A DNA stretch of 26,547 nucleotides, from IMG/VR virus record IMGVR_UViG_3300042520_002148, positions 1 through 26,547 of that record. One strand, given 5' to 3'. Below, piece after piece: positions 1 through 8,513 of the stretch. The position numbers and the translations under genes are program-made. The notes under the pieces are model-generated. The model was not told the DNA's origin. It ran no database searches and saw only the letters and a list, made by a program, of their open reading frames with translations. The stretch comes from a virus. Each line of letters begins with the position of its first letter. Position 1 is the first letter of the stretch.

Positions 1-746
1 GCAGCAGTTGATGTCATTCCTTCATCAACTTCAGCAAAAATTTCATTTTTGACTTTTTCCTGGAGTTGATTGTTAAGTTCAATATTAGCTTTGGTTTCTT
101 CTTCAAGAGTTGATTCTAGAGTTTCAACTCTGTTCACCAGAGCTTCAACCACATCAACCTTCGATTCAGGAACGTTTAAGTTGTTTTCAACGAAAACATT
201 ATAAATTCCCTGCATCAGAGATTCTGCGATTTCATTCTTGAGTGATGATTCTAGTTCAAGTTTATTTTCTTTGACCCACTCAGAAGCAACATAATTAAGA
301 TATTGGTCTAGAACTTCTGTAATCTGAGAAACAGTTTCTTCTGCTTCTTCTGCTAGTTTTTGTTCATACTGTTCTTCAAGCTCAGCACGAATTGTGATAG
401 TTTTGGCTTCCACTAGAGCATTGAAAACGTCTGTAGCTCTTTCAGTGAATTCTTCGGTTAATGTTTTGTCATTGCCAAAGATCTGAGCGATATCTTCTTT
501 TGTGGCCATGGCCCCACCAGTTTTTGCCATGATAGATGCTGCATTTTTGGCTGCGGCACCAGGAGGAATGTTATCTGCTTCATGGCCAATTTGTGCCATT
601 GCATCATTGAAGAAATGAGAGAGATCTTCTTGTCCGAGTTGTGCTAACATCTGCGTAAGAGTTGAGAGCATTTCTGGACGAGAAGGATTGGGTTTGAGAG
701 TAGCAGCTGCTACTGATTCTTCTTCGTTTAACCTTTTCTTAGTCAT
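1..746 (-). CDS. gp22: Prohead scaffold (core) protein gp22, partial at left edge
   Basis: I translated this from the minus strand. It starts at ATG 746 and stays open to base 1, giving 248 residues with the C-terminus outside the window. The protein is acidic, rich in Glu, Ala and Leu, and predicted largely helical. A middle segment with YVASEWVKENKLELE and a later VPESKVDVVEALVNR match the signature of T4-like gp22 scaffolds, followed by coiled-coil-like text. Gp22 forms the inner core on which the gp23 capsid shell assembles and is later degraded by the gp21 protease, encoded just upstream. A late-promoter sequence at 775-782 sits 29 bases upstream of the ATG. Family recognition rests on remembered sequence similarity plus the 20-21-22 gene order. 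Confidence 0.9.
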   Translation of the reverse strand, partial: MTKKRLNEEESVAAATLKPNPSRPEMLSTLTQMLAQLGQEDLSHFFNDAMAQIGHEADNIPPGAAAKNAASIMAKTGGAMATKEDIAQIFGNDKTLTEEFTERATDVFNALVEAKTITIRAELEEQYEQKLAEEAEETVSQITEVLDQYLNYVASEWVKENKLELESSLKNEIAESLMQGIYNVFVENNLNVPESKVDVVEALVNRVETLESTLEEETKANIELNNQLQEKVKNEIFAEVDEGMTSTA

Positions 747-774
747 TATTTTAAACTCCGTTTGAGCTATATTG

Positions 775-782
775 TATTTATA
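775..782 (-). promoter_or_regulatory. T4-type late promoter for gp22
   Basis: The minus strand reads TATAAATA exactly, the T4 late-promoter box read by the sigma-like gp55 with gp33. It lies in the 48-base gap between gp21 and gp22, 29 bases upstream of the gp22 ATG. Confidence 0.8.
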
Positions 783-794
783 ATTTTTTGTGTT

Positions 795-1454
795 TTATAT
801 TCTTTTTGCAACACCATTAAGAAATCTTTCAAAAATCTCAAGTTTTTTGTCATCGTCCAGTTCTCTTGATGTTACAGCTTGTTCGATTTGTCTCTCAGCT
901 TTGCGCGCAACAAGAAGATTATTTTCCCAAAGCCAATCTACACCTTCCATAATGCCGTTAACAAAGGCATCAGGAGCAGAAGGATCAGCTACAATATCAG
1001 CAGCTGTTGAAAGGAAAAAGTCATCTTTGACCAGTTTGTATCCTTTGTTTGTTTCTTCGAGTGTGCCGAGACCACGAGTCGAAACGCCGAGTTTACCACC
1101 AGCTTCCATGATACCACAAGCAATGTTACCCATAGGCGTTGAGAGAATTTTTGCTCTTCCGATATAATTGTTTCCGTCTCTTTCAAGTTTTTCGATCAGA
1201 TGAGAAACTCTATCAAGATTGATTGATGGACCATCTGGATGACCGAGTTCTCCGAATGCTCTCTTTTCTGTAATGTGAGATTTTGTATATTTGTCAACAG
1301 CTGATTCTAACACTGCGGCGGGATAAAATCTTCCGTTACGATTTTGAACCTCGCCCATCATAAAGATACCTTCGATATAGAAGTTCTTTTTACCGTTTTC
1401 GGCAGCTTCTGTGATAATCTTTACGTCTTCAATTTGCTCAGAAATAAGTTTCAT
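795..1454 (-). CDS. gp21: Prohead core protein protease gp21
   Basis: This 219-aa protein has the features of the T4 gp21 prohead protease (MEROPS U9, herpesvirus-protease-like fold). That enzyme cleaves scaffold and capsid proteins during head maturation and then itself. Visible motifs are NRNGRFYP (39-46), GELGHPDGP with candidate catalytic His72, and GVSTRG with candidate nucleophile Ser125. Length agrees with the family (T4 about 212 aa). The start is clear: AAGGAGG lies 6 bases ahead of ATG 1454. It sits between the head genes and scaffold gp22, its main substrate. An opposite-strand reading frame at 790-1167 is a shadow. Confidence 0.93.
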   Translation of the reverse strand: MKLISEQIEDVKIITEAAENGKKNFYIEGIFMMGEVQNRNGRFYPAAVLESAVDKYTKSHITEKRAFGELGHPDGPSINLDRVSHLIEKLERDGNNYIGRAKILSTPMGNIACGIMEAGGKLGVSTRGLGTLEETNKGYKLVKDDFFLSTAADIVADPSAPDAFVNGIMEGVDWLWENNLLVARKAERQIEQAVTSRELDDDKKLEIFERFLNGVAKRI

Positions 1455-1465
1455 TTAGATCCTCC

Positions 1466-1876
1466 TTATTGTCCTGGTACTACATAATCGCTATTAGCAC
1501 CAAGTGGGGGAGCTCCACCTGTTCCTAGCTTTTGCAAATCTAATATTAGAGTTCCTGCTGTAGAACCAATGAGATTTGCAGTTAGATCTGCAGAACCATC
1601 TAGGGTAAGCTGTCTTCCATTACCAGAAAAATCTAGCCAGCAAGAAGAATCAACAACAAGAACCACATTGGCTCCGCGCTTGATTTCCCAATATGAGTTT
1701 GCTCCAGATGGCGAACCAGCCCAAAGCTGGTTGATGACAGCTGTTACGATGTTTTCTCCGGGAAGAGCGATGTTTGAAACAGAGTTATTTCCAGCAATAA
1801 CAATATTGCCAGAATTTGCATTCATGTGAATTGCCACAGAACCATTTTTCTTATTATTCATAATCCTATATGGCAT
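1466..1876 (-). CDS. Hypothetical protein between gp20 and gp21, possible virion component
   Basis: This 136-aa protein is rich in Asn, Gly, Ser and Ala, with alternating hydrophobic stretches that suggest beta structure. It has no cysteine pairs, signal peptide or membrane segment. I do not recognise a family. Its ATG at 1876 overlaps the stop of the 351-aa gene by one base (TAATG), so the two are probably translationally coupled. It ends 11 bases before gp21. T4 has no obvious equivalent in this position. A head decoration or other capsid-associated role is plausible only from location and beta-rich composition. Confidence 0.75.
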   Translation of the reverse strand: MPYRIMNNKKNGSVAIHMNANSGNIVIAGNNSVSNIALPGENIVTAVINQLWAGSPSGANSYWEIKRGANVVLVVDSSCWLDFSGNGRQLTLDGSADLTANLIGSTAGTLILDLQKLGTGGAPPLGANSDYVVPGQ

Positions 1877-2931
1877 TAGTCGATTCCCTTTTCAATTGCG
1901 AATTCAACAAGACTTACAACGCCTTCTTCGCTTTCCATCAGTTTTAACATAACTTCTCTGTTCTCTTCGTTTAGAGTGTTGTAGAGGCTTGTGATTGCGT
2001 ATTCAAAATGATTTTTATGAACCCTTGGATTTTCCATTCCAAAATGGTTTTTCCAATAACCCATCCAACGCTTTAGTGTATCGCTTGATGATAAGTTTGG
2101 AGCTCCAGGTTGAGTTGTTCTGTTTATTACTGAAACGGGGTCTGATGGAACAACTTTTCCTCTTTCAAAACTTTTATTTGCCATAACTTTCATCGCGTCT
2201 GTTTCTTGTGCAAGGATTTCTCTTGTTTTTGCTTTTTCTGCTTCTTTAGCAGCTCTGGCAGCCATTCTAGCAGCTCGTTGTTCTTGAGTGGAAGCCAATA
2301 ATGGTCTTTTAGCTTCAGAAACAAGGGACTCACCAAATAATTTCCAAGCTCTTGCATATAAAACTCTCAAACCCTTTTCTTCGCCATATTCTTTGATAAA
2401 ACGAGATTTGTTGGATCTAATCCAATTTTCGGCGTCTTTTCCGGGAGGGGCAGATTCTGTTACGTAATCATACTCAAAACTCTGAGTGAGATATTTGTTG
2501 TATTTATCTCTCATGGTTTTTCCAAAGGCTTTGCGCGAAGATCTATGATCGTCTTCTAAGCCGTCAATTATATCTTGAATATTATTGATTCTAACAGCTT
2601 TGGTTAAACGTGCGCGTTCTTTTCTTCCTTTGATTAAACGTTGACGTTCTTGTCTTTTAGTATGTATTCTTTTATACGCACTTTCATAAATTTCCTCGTC
2701 TTTTCCAGGATCATAACCATGCTCAGGAGAACGTTTTACTGGAGTAATGTTTGATGCTTTATAAACATCATCTCCATTACCAGCTGGATCAGGATGATGA
2801 ACAGCAACATGTTTTTTGTAGAAATGCTGTGTTGCGACAGTATTGTCTTTTGGTGGCTGAAGAGGCTCTAATTTGACCTTTCCGCCTTTGGCCGAAGCTT
2901 TTTCTCTGAGTTGTCTGAGGTTCTTAGACAT
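1876..2931 (-). CDS. Conserved hypothetical protein of the gp20-gp21 interval
   Basis: This is a 351-aa protein. The N-terminal third has a GNGDDVYKASNI segment (51-62) that I associate with uncharacterised head-region proteins of T4-like phages. It is followed by a very basic stretch (about 86-115). Residues 165-202 carry AENWIRSNKSRFIKEYG and VLYARAWKLFGES, a helical motif recurring in such phages. Residues about 210-240 are Ala/Arg/Glu-rich and helical. The C-terminus (about 310-351) is another helical segment. Start and stop are both coupled by one-base TAATG overlaps to the flanking genes. Position suggests a prohead-core or head-assembly role, but I cannot assign a function. Confidence 0.8.
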   Translation of the reverse strand: MSKNLRQLREKASAKGGKVKLEPLQPPKDNTVATQHFYKKHVAVHHPDPAGNGDDVYKASNITPVKRSPEHGYDPGKDEEIYESAYKRIHTKRQERQRLIKGRKERARLTKAVRINNIQDIIDGLEDDHRSSRKAFGKTMRDKYNKYLTQSFEYDYVTESAPPGKDAENWIRSNKSRFIKEYGEEKGLRVLYARAWKLFGESLVSEAKRPLLASTQEQRAARMAARAAKEAEKAKTREILAQETDAMKVMANKSFERGKVVPSDPVSVINRTTQPGAPNLSSSDTLKRWMGYWKNHFGMENPRVHKNHFEYAITSLYNTLNEENREVMLKLMESEEGVVSLVEFAIEKGID

Positions 2932-3623
2932 TAGGATTTGCCTTTTTTAGAATATTTTCTTGGGTGCTTTTCGTCGCCCTTTTCGTTTTCGTGTTTTTTC
3001 ATTTCTGAAATTTCTTCATCTTCAAAATCTTCATCGTCGAGATCTAGATCTTCAAGATCTTCGTCGGAGATATCGAAATCCTCGTCTTCATCGACTTCAT
3101 CTTCTTCTGGTTCGAAAGATTCTTTTTTAAGCGTATGCTCGCGTTCTTCATCAATTGGCACCCAACGTAGTTCTAATTGTTCATCAATTGGCACCCAAGC
3201 TCGTTTTAATGGTTTGCATTCTTTTTTTTCGGCGTCAAACCAATCGGGATATCCTGAATTTTCCCAGCCATCATGACCGTGGTGGTTCCAAACTTGATGA
3301 GGTCCATATAATTTTACGTGTCTGTCAACTGCTTTTGTAAATTGTGGATTTATGTTTCCGCCTTTATGCAGTTTTGGTGCAACATGTTCATCCCAGTGGT
3401 TTAAAGCTTCATCAGTCCGATCCTGATCATGGCTTTCGCCGAACATTGACTGGGCGATCTCGTCTTTCATCTCGTCAGAGATATCTACGATCTTGGCGAG
3501 CATGATTTCGTCAAATACTTCTCGGAAAGCGTTTGGTTTTTCTTCAAGAGCAAGTTTAAGAAGTTCTCTTGTATCTTCTGCACAAGAAGATTTACCTTTA
3601 CTTTTTTTACGTGTACCGTACAT
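2931..3623 (-). CDS. Highly acidic protein, candidate gp67-like prohead core protein
   Basis: This 230-aa protein follows the portal gene, where T4 has genes 67 and 68. Residues 18-63 (RELLKLALEEKP, then FDEIMLAKI and EIAQSMFG) resemble a short helical motif seen in prohead-core proteins of T4-like phages. The middle (76-130) is rich in His and Trp. Residues 142-163 hold a tandem duplication of WVPIDE. Residues 169-206 are almost entirely Asp/Glu, and the last 25 residues are basic. The start at 3623 has AGGAG upstream and a TATAAATA box 24 bases ahead. The gp67 assignment is inferred from position and acidity. T4 gp67 is only about 80 aa, so this would be an expanded form. Confidence 0.65.
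   Translation of the reverse strand: MYGTRKKSKGKSSCAEDTRELLKLALEEKPNAFREVFDEIMLAKIVDISDEMKDEIAQSMFGESHDQDRTDEALNHWDEHVAPKLHKGGNINPQFTKAVDRHVKLYGPHQVWNHHGHDGWENSGYPDWFDAEKKECKPLKRAWVPIDEQLELRWVPIDEEREHTLKKESFEPEEDEVDEDEDFDISDEDLEDLDLDDEDFEDEEISEMKKHENEKGDEKHPRKYSKKGKS
3147..3198. repeat. In-frame 33-bp tandem duplication (19-bp identical cores)
   Basis: TTCATCAATTGGCACCCAA occurs at 3147-3165 and again at 3180-3198, a period of 33 bases or 11 codons. In the acidic 230-aa protein it encodes two consecutive WVPIDE units. Confidence 0.9.
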
Positions 3624-3646
3624 TTGTTATCTCCTAAAATTCTTTC

Positions 3647-3654
3647 TATTTATA
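3647..3654 (-). promoter_or_regulatory. T4-type late promoter ahead of the acidic core-protein gene
   Basis: There is an exact TATAAATA on the minus strand in the 34-base gap after gp20, 24 bases upstream of the ATG at 3623. Confidence 0.8.
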
Positions 3655-3657
3655 TAA

Positions 3658-5223
3658 TCAAGCTTTTTTATTTCTCGGAACTTTTGTTTTTGTTGGTGGT
3701 GCTTGCTGCGGTTCTTGTTCTAACAATTGTGGGTTGAGAATAGGATTTTGCATCTCTTGTGCAATCAATTCGTTTTCTTGTTCTATTTCTTCTTCAGTTT
3801 GTTTTAAGATATTCTTCCTCACATATTCATGAGAGAAATATTTGCCGATAAATGGATCCATGTCCATCAACAGATTCATTCTGGTGTTCATAACCTCAAT
3901 GTCTTTCATTTCTGCCATGTGGCTGTCGTCCAAGAAAATGTATTCGAAATATGGTTTGAAAATTTCCCATTCTTGGTCATTCATAATACCGCGAAGAATC
4001 AGTTGTTTTTCGAGAAGAACGTTGAATAATTCAGAGAATTTAGCTCTCATTCTTTTGATGAATTTGGTAAACTTAATTTCATCTCTTGAGATTTCAGTAG
4101 CCCTTCCCAGAGAATACACTGCAGAAGGATCAAGTCTAGAAACTGGAACGTTCAAAGCTTTGAATAGGTTATTTTGGAAATATTGAATGTCTTCGATTTG
4201 ACCGAGGTTTTGACCGCCTGGAAGTGTTGTGATTTCTGTTCCTCTTCCGCCCTCTCTTCTAGGAAGCCAGAAATCTTCAAGCATTGTCATATATTTTCTT
4301 TCGTCTCGAACTTCGCCAGTCGAGGCATCATATGTGACCTTGTTCTTAAACTTGGTCATAATATCTTTTAGATATTGTTCGGCTTTCATCTTGGGAAGAT
4401 TGCCAACGTCGATATAGAATATCCTGCGCTCGGGAGCGCGAGAGATACGATAGATGACAAGGCTGTCTTCCATAGCCTTTAATTGGTTTAATGGTTTGAT
4501 GGCTTTGTGAAGATAACCAATCACAAGATCTCCAGTCGTATTAGTCAGACCGCTTGTGATATGGGCGATTGAATCTTTTGTGATCTTAATACCAGTTACT
4601 GCATGATCAACAGGTGCTGTAGCTGGAGAAGCTGGAATTTTACCAAAGCCTCTAGGATTGTAGACGTAGTATTCGTCAACCGTTTGTGCTATAGGAATTG
4701 TTTGTATTCTGTCATTTTTGACTTGTCTAACTTTTCTAATCTTTCTTGGATCAACATAACGTAGTTGCTGAATTCCTAAAGCTGGATTCTTGTTGTCAAT
4801 AATAACATGGTAGTACAAACGCCCATCAACATACCAGTTGCGGAAAATATCATAGCCTTTATTTTTAAAATCTAAGACTTTCATTACTGTTTGAAATTCT
4901 TGCAGTATAAGTTCTTTGATTTTTGGTGGCTGCTCTAGTTTATCCAGATTTAACTTAACAGTGTCTAGACCGTCTTCCAAACAAATAGCTTCGTTGACTA
5001 TATCATCAATAGCAATATCAATTTCTGGATTTAGTGCCATTTCTCTATATTTGGCAACAGCTTCGGCTTCGTTTCTTACGCTTCCATCAAGGTCAATATA
5101 AAAACCTTGTGCACCGCCTGTTGCAGTTGTGATGATAGCTCCGTCGTCTCTAATCTCTGGCGCGAAAGAGACGACGGGCTTTTCTTCTCTAGTTATGCGG
5201 AATCCAAAAAAGTTCAGGTCCAT
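3658..5223 (-). CDS. gp20: Portal vertex protein gp20
   Basis: This 521-aa protein is recognised as the T4-like portal, the dodecameric ring at the unique head vertex through which gp17 pumps DNA and to which the neck attaches. Family segments include MALNPEIDIAIDDIVNEA (about 66-83), the IRNW/DGRLYYHVIID-type region and LRYVDPRKIRKVRQV (about 154-168). Further on are SGLTNTTGDLVIGYLHKA and SRAPERRIFYIDVGNLPKMK. The C-terminal tail is Gln/Glu/Pro-rich and ends basic. Length is close to T4 gp20 (524 aa). GGAG lies 8 bases before ATG 5223. No obvious promoter lies in the 39-base gap from gp19, so it is probably read through from there. Confidence 0.96.
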   Translation of the reverse strand: MDLNFFGFRITREEKPVVSFAPEIRDDGAIITTATGGAQGFYIDLDGSVRNEAEAVAKYREMALNPEIDIAIDDIVNEAICLEDGLDTVKLNLDKLEQPPKIKELILQEFQTVMKVLDFKNKGYDIFRNWYVDGRLYYHVIIDNKNPALGIQQLRYVDPRKIRKVRQVKNDRIQTIPIAQTVDEYYVYNPRGFGKIPASPATAPVDHAVTGIKITKDSIAHITSGLTNTTGDLVIGYLHKAIKPLNQLKAMEDSLVIYRISRAPERRIFYIDVGNLPKMKAEQYLKDIMTKFKNKVTYDASTGEVRDERKYMTMLEDFWLPRREGGRGTEITTLPGGQNLGQIEDIQYFQNNLFKALNVPVSRLDPSAVYSLGRATEISRDEIKFTKFIKRMRAKFSELFNVLLEKQLILRGIMNDQEWEIFKPYFEYIFLDDSHMAEMKDIEVMNTRMNLLMDMDPFIGKYFSHEYVRKNILKQTEEEIEQENELIAQEMQNPILNPQLLEQEPQQAPPTKTKVPRNKKA

Positions 5224-5262
5224 GTCAAAAACTCCAATATATATTTGATGCAGTCAAAGAAG

Positions 5263-5838
5263 TTACTCTCCGATTGTTCCTCTGTTTATTCCACCATAAG
5301 GAGTTCCGCTCTCAACTTTCCAGAAGTCATACTCGAATAGAACTGGGAAAACTTCAATCTGGTCTACGTTGGCCCAGTCTAGAGCAATATCACCAACCTG
5401 TACAGGGAAGATACCCTCAAATTTATATGTTCTAATTGGAGAACCAGTTTTTCCATATTGTGTTACGGTTGCTGTTTTCTTATAGTCGTTTCGTGACACC
5501 TGGGTTTTTCTTTTATTACCAGCAAGCTCGTTTATTGCATTGGACCATAGTTCCATAGCATGACGAATTTTAAAGTCTTCGTCATTGATAACGTTAACCT
5601 GCCAACCTGGATACGTTCTGTCTCCAGCAAGTTTCATGAAACGTCCAAAATAAGGTACCTGGATTATTCCAAGTGTTGCTGGAGGAATTTGTGCTGATTG
5701 CACTTTAAATGTGGTGTCTCTTTCTGCGTCAGAAGGAATACCAATATTTCTTGGAAATTCGATTTGAACGCTAAAAAGATTTGGTCTTGCTCCACCAAAC
5801 TTCAGCTCGTTTTTCATATCGTTGATATTAAAAGTCAT
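5263..5838 (-). CDS. gp19: Tail tube protein gp19
   Basis: This 191-aa protein matches the T4 tail-tube family, whose hexamers stack to form the inner tube through which DNA passes. Family-like segments are the N-terminal FNINDMKNELKFGGARPNLF (3-22), RFMKLAGDRTYPGWQVNVIND and the C-terminal FPVLFEYDFWKV. It directly follows sheath gp18, as in T4. CAGGAG lies 9 bases ahead of ATG 5838, and an AATAAATA box lies 22 bases upstream. Length is slightly above T4 gp19 (163 aa), as in other exo-T-even phages. Confidence 0.95.
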   Translation of the reverse strand: MTFNINDMKNELKFGGARPNLFSVQIEFPRNIGIPSDAERDTTFKVQSAQIPPATLGIIQVPYFGRFMKLAGDRTYPGWQVNVINDEDFKIRHAMELWSNAINELAGNKRKTQVSRNDYKKTATVTQYGKTGSPIRTYKFEGIFPVQVGDIALDWANVDQIEVFPVLFEYDFWKVESGTPYGGINRGTIGE

Positions 5839-5859
5839 GCGCTTAATCTCCTGTTGTCT

Positions 5860-5867
5860 TATTTATT
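5860..5867 (-). promoter_or_regulatory. Variant late promoter (AATAAATA) ahead of gp19
   Basis: The minus strand reads AATAAATA, fitting the NATAAATA form I recall for late promoters of marine T4-like phages. It is 22 bases upstream of the gp19 ATG and overlaps the gp18 stop codon. Confidence 0.5.
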
Positions 5868-8457
5868 AGAATTGGCCAACGATTTCAGAGAACTCAACCG
5901 AAGATCCAACACCAACGAAATTCAACTGGATGAAATTAATCGATCTTGCTGGTTTAATATAAATGTCTCCAACAAATTTAGCAGCGTCAACAATTTCAGC
6001 AGGGTTGTTTGTTTCGTCGCAAACAACTAGGAAATCAGTAATACCTCTTCTTCCAGCAACTTCCCGGAGGAAAGGTTCTACAATGTTCTTAAACTGCAGA
6101 CGTGTAAAGTCATCATTGAATTCGAACAGAAGCTGATTGGCTGCTGTGGCGATTGTCTTTTCGAGGATAATAAAGAGCCTTCTGACGTTAATATAATCGA
6201 AAGCACTTCCCTGTGAAAGAAGAGTTTTATCTCCGAAAAGAACTGTACCCTGACCTGGGAAAGTTACAACTGGGTTAATGTCAGCTGAGTAGAGAACGTC
6301 ACGCTGGGCTTTAGTTGGATTCCATGCAAGCTTGACAACGTTCTTGATAGCTCCGCGATTAAATCCAGCAGGAGAGAACCATGGATCTCTTACCTGATCG
6401 GTTCTTGCCGCTAGACCAGCGATATCTCCGTTGAGAGGAACCCAACGATACACATCATTGTATTTGTCATATTGATACTTGTATCCAGAGTCAAGAACAG
6501 CATAAGAAGAGTTTGTTAGAGCGTTTCTAAACGCAACAACATTGTCAGTTTCAGATCCTGGAGCGTTCACAACGTCACTCTTTTCGGGAGAAACGAACAC
6601 AACACAATCTTTTCTGACATCAGCAACGTTATCGATGATATAATTTGCCGCCTGAACTCCGTTTACTCCAGTTGGACGACCAGCAACCAAAAGGGCTACG
6701 TCAACTGAAGAAGTATCAGCAAATAGATCCCAAGCTGTAGCTAGATCAGCCATAGCTGCAGTAGATTCGGAAGAACCGTCGCGACCACCAATCATTGAGG
6801 CAGTAAATGGTGTTGTTTCTGTTGAAGAAGCTACATTTACCGCTGTGTTGGAAACTGCGCCAGTACGATCACCCGCAAACCAAACATATTTCGATAGAGA
6901 ATTAATAGCGTCTTTATAATAAGCTACTGTTCCATCCTGATTTTTTGCATCAGTCGCTCTGGAAAGATTAACGAAAGACTCTAGAACTGTTCCTGGAGTT
7001 CCAGAAATCTTGCCATCTTCATCAACAACTACCACAGAAACCTGATCCACCGCTGAAGACCCAACGTCTGAAACAGATTTAGATGTTCCAGGGGCTTTGC
7101 CGACAACATTCGAGTATTCCCAATAACGAGAAACTGTGTTGCCAGAAAATGATGTTGATAGTTTATATGGAGACTCAAAGGTTATTGTAAAGGTGGAAAC
7201 TCCTCCACCTGTTGTTGAAACAGAACCAAGGGATTTGATTTGCAGTTTTTGTTTGTTGATTGAGGTATTTCCGACCTCGATGTAATCACCAACAACCAGT
7301 TTATTTTTAATAGCAGCGGCCACATTAGATGCGTTTGGTACAGAAACAGAGTTGGTCACAAAAACATTAGCTGTTGACGCGCCAACATTTATTGTAATTC
7401 CAGATGGTCCTGGAACAACGCCTGCTGTTGAGTTGGTCGTTACTCCATCTGCAACAATAGCATATGGATTGATAACTGAGCTATATTGATCTGCTGTGTC
7501 TACAACCGAAACTTTTAGAGAATTTCCAAGTTCTCCGGGATATTTTGCAATCCATTTTATATTTGATGGGAAAGTAAGCGTATCATAATGGTCTGCGTTT
7601 TTAACAACAGCCTGTGTTCTGTTTGTTTGGGGGCTTGTGTTAGCAAAAGCGTTATATGAAACAGCAGAATCGCTGTAGTTTAATTCAGAAGCGGCGGTAA
7701 CAGAAGTCGTAGAAACAAGAAATGGAACAGATGACGTGCCTAATGTTGCGCTAGAAGAAATGGTTACTCTGGTATCAGTTGATCTTGTTAAACTGTGGCC
7801 TGATTCATTTGTTCCCGCGGTAAGAGTGATAACAGCACCATTAATCGTAGATGATAGCGAAAGAGTGGTGGAATTAGAATTTCTTACGAAATATGTGCCG
7901 TTGTTAGAAAGTCCAGAAATAGCGGTATTGCCTGCTGCTACCAGATATTTGACTCTTTCACCATCAGCAAAAGGATGTCCCCCAGAAATAGTAATTGTTC
8001 CATTGGCAGCAACTCCTGAAGAATTTGCTAAGAAATTGTTAGAAATAGTAGAATTGTTTACTGCGGTGACGAGAGTTCCATCAGCAATACCAATACCAAA
8101 AACAACTTGACCAACAGCAATATTAGCCGTATTAGAGTATGCTATGACTGTTGTGTTGCCAAGTAACGCACTTTCAACGTCAGTTGACACACCTGATGTT
8201 TTGGCGGCTCTTGAGACATACATTCTATTTGCATAAGCTAGAAAGTTTGCCGCAGAGAAGAACGTTTCGTAGTTATTAGCTGTGGGGCGACCATACTTTT
8301 CAACAAGCTGTGTTTCATTGGAAACCAGTGTTATTTTTCCAACTGGTCCCCAGGAAAATTGGCCAGCGATAGCTCCAGTGGAGGTCGCGTTTTGGGGTAC
8401 AGAAGTAACCAGTGAAACTTCTGTTACGTTAACTCCAGGACTTACTTGAAATGCCAT
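5866..8457 (-). CDS. gp18: Tail sheath protein gp18
   Basis: This 863-aa protein is the contractile sheath subunit. The N-terminus MAFQVSPGVNVTEVSLVTSV and following FSWGPVGKITLVSNETQLV are the standard T4-like sheath opening. The C-terminal third (about 560-863) holds the conserved core, including QGTVLFGDKTLL, NVRRLFIILEK and the terminal ARSINFIQLNFVG. It is about 200 residues longer than T4 gp18 (659 aa). The extra length lies in residues about 95-470, Thr/Ser/Asn-rich beta sequence that probably forms outward-facing domains. Residues 160-225 form a recognisable repeat-type module (HPFADG, then SGLSNNGTYFVR, then LTAGTNESGHSLT). TAGGAG precedes ATG 8457, and a late promoter lies at 8506-8513. 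Confidence 0.96.
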   Translation of the reverse strand: MAFQVSPGVNVTEVSLVTSVPQNATSTGAIAGQFSWGPVGKITLVSNETQLVEKYGRPTANNYETFFSAANFLAYANRMYVSRAAKTSGVSTDVESALLGNTTVIAYSNTANIAVGQVVFGIGIADGTLVTAVNNSTISNNFLANSSGVAANGTITISGGHPFADGERVKYLVAAGNTAISGLSNNGTYFVRNSNSTTLSLSSTINGAVITLTAGTNESGHSLTRSTDTRVTISSSATLGTSSVPFLVSTTSVTAASELNYSDSAVSYNAFANTSPQTNRTQAVVKNADHYDTLTFPSNIKWIAKYPGELGNSLKVSVVDTADQYSSVINPYAIVADGVTTNSTAGVVPGPSGITINVGASTANVFVTNSVSVPNASNVAAAIKNKLVVGDYIEVGNTSINKQKLQIKSLGSVSTTGGGVSTFTITFESPYKLSTSFSGNTVSRYWEYSNVVGKAPGTSKSVSDVGSSAVDQVSVVVVDEDGKISGTPGTVLESFVNLSRATDAKNQDGTVAYYKDAINSLSKYVWFAGDRTGAVSNTAVNVASSTETTPFTASMIGGRDGSSESTAAMADLATAWDLFADTSSVDVALLVAGRPTGVNGVQAANYIIDNVADVRKDCVVFVSPEKSDVVNAPGSETDNVVAFRNALTNSSYAVLDSGYKYQYDKYNDVYRWVPLNGDIAGLAARTDQVRDPWFSPAGFNRGAIKNVVKLAWNPTKAQRDVLYSADINPVVTFPGQGTVLFGDKTLLSQGSAFDYINVRRLFIILEKTIATAANQLLFEFNDDFTRLQFKNIVEPFLREVAGRRGITDFLVVCDETNNPAEIVDAAKFVGDIYIKPARSINFIQLNFVGVGSSVEFSEIVGQF

Positions 8458-8505
8458 TTATGAATTCTCCTAATACGGTTAGATTATTAAATCAATCTTC
8501 GTTCT

Positions 8506-8513
8506 TATTTATA
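8506..8513 (-). promoter_or_regulatory. T4-type late promoter for gp18
   Basis: There is an exact TATAAATA on the minus strand, 49 bases upstream of the gp18 ATG. It overlaps the stop codon of the terminase C-fragment, so sheath and tube can be expressed independently of the packaging genes. Confidence 0.8.

Noticed and set aside
790-1167. Plus-strand 125-aa frame opposite gp21
   Set aside because: The minus-strand gp21 has clear family motifs and a strong ribosome-binding site, and this frame has neither.
2501-2508. GATAAATA inside the 351-aa gene as a late promoter
   Set aside because: No start codon with a ribosome-binding site follows within a reasonable distance.
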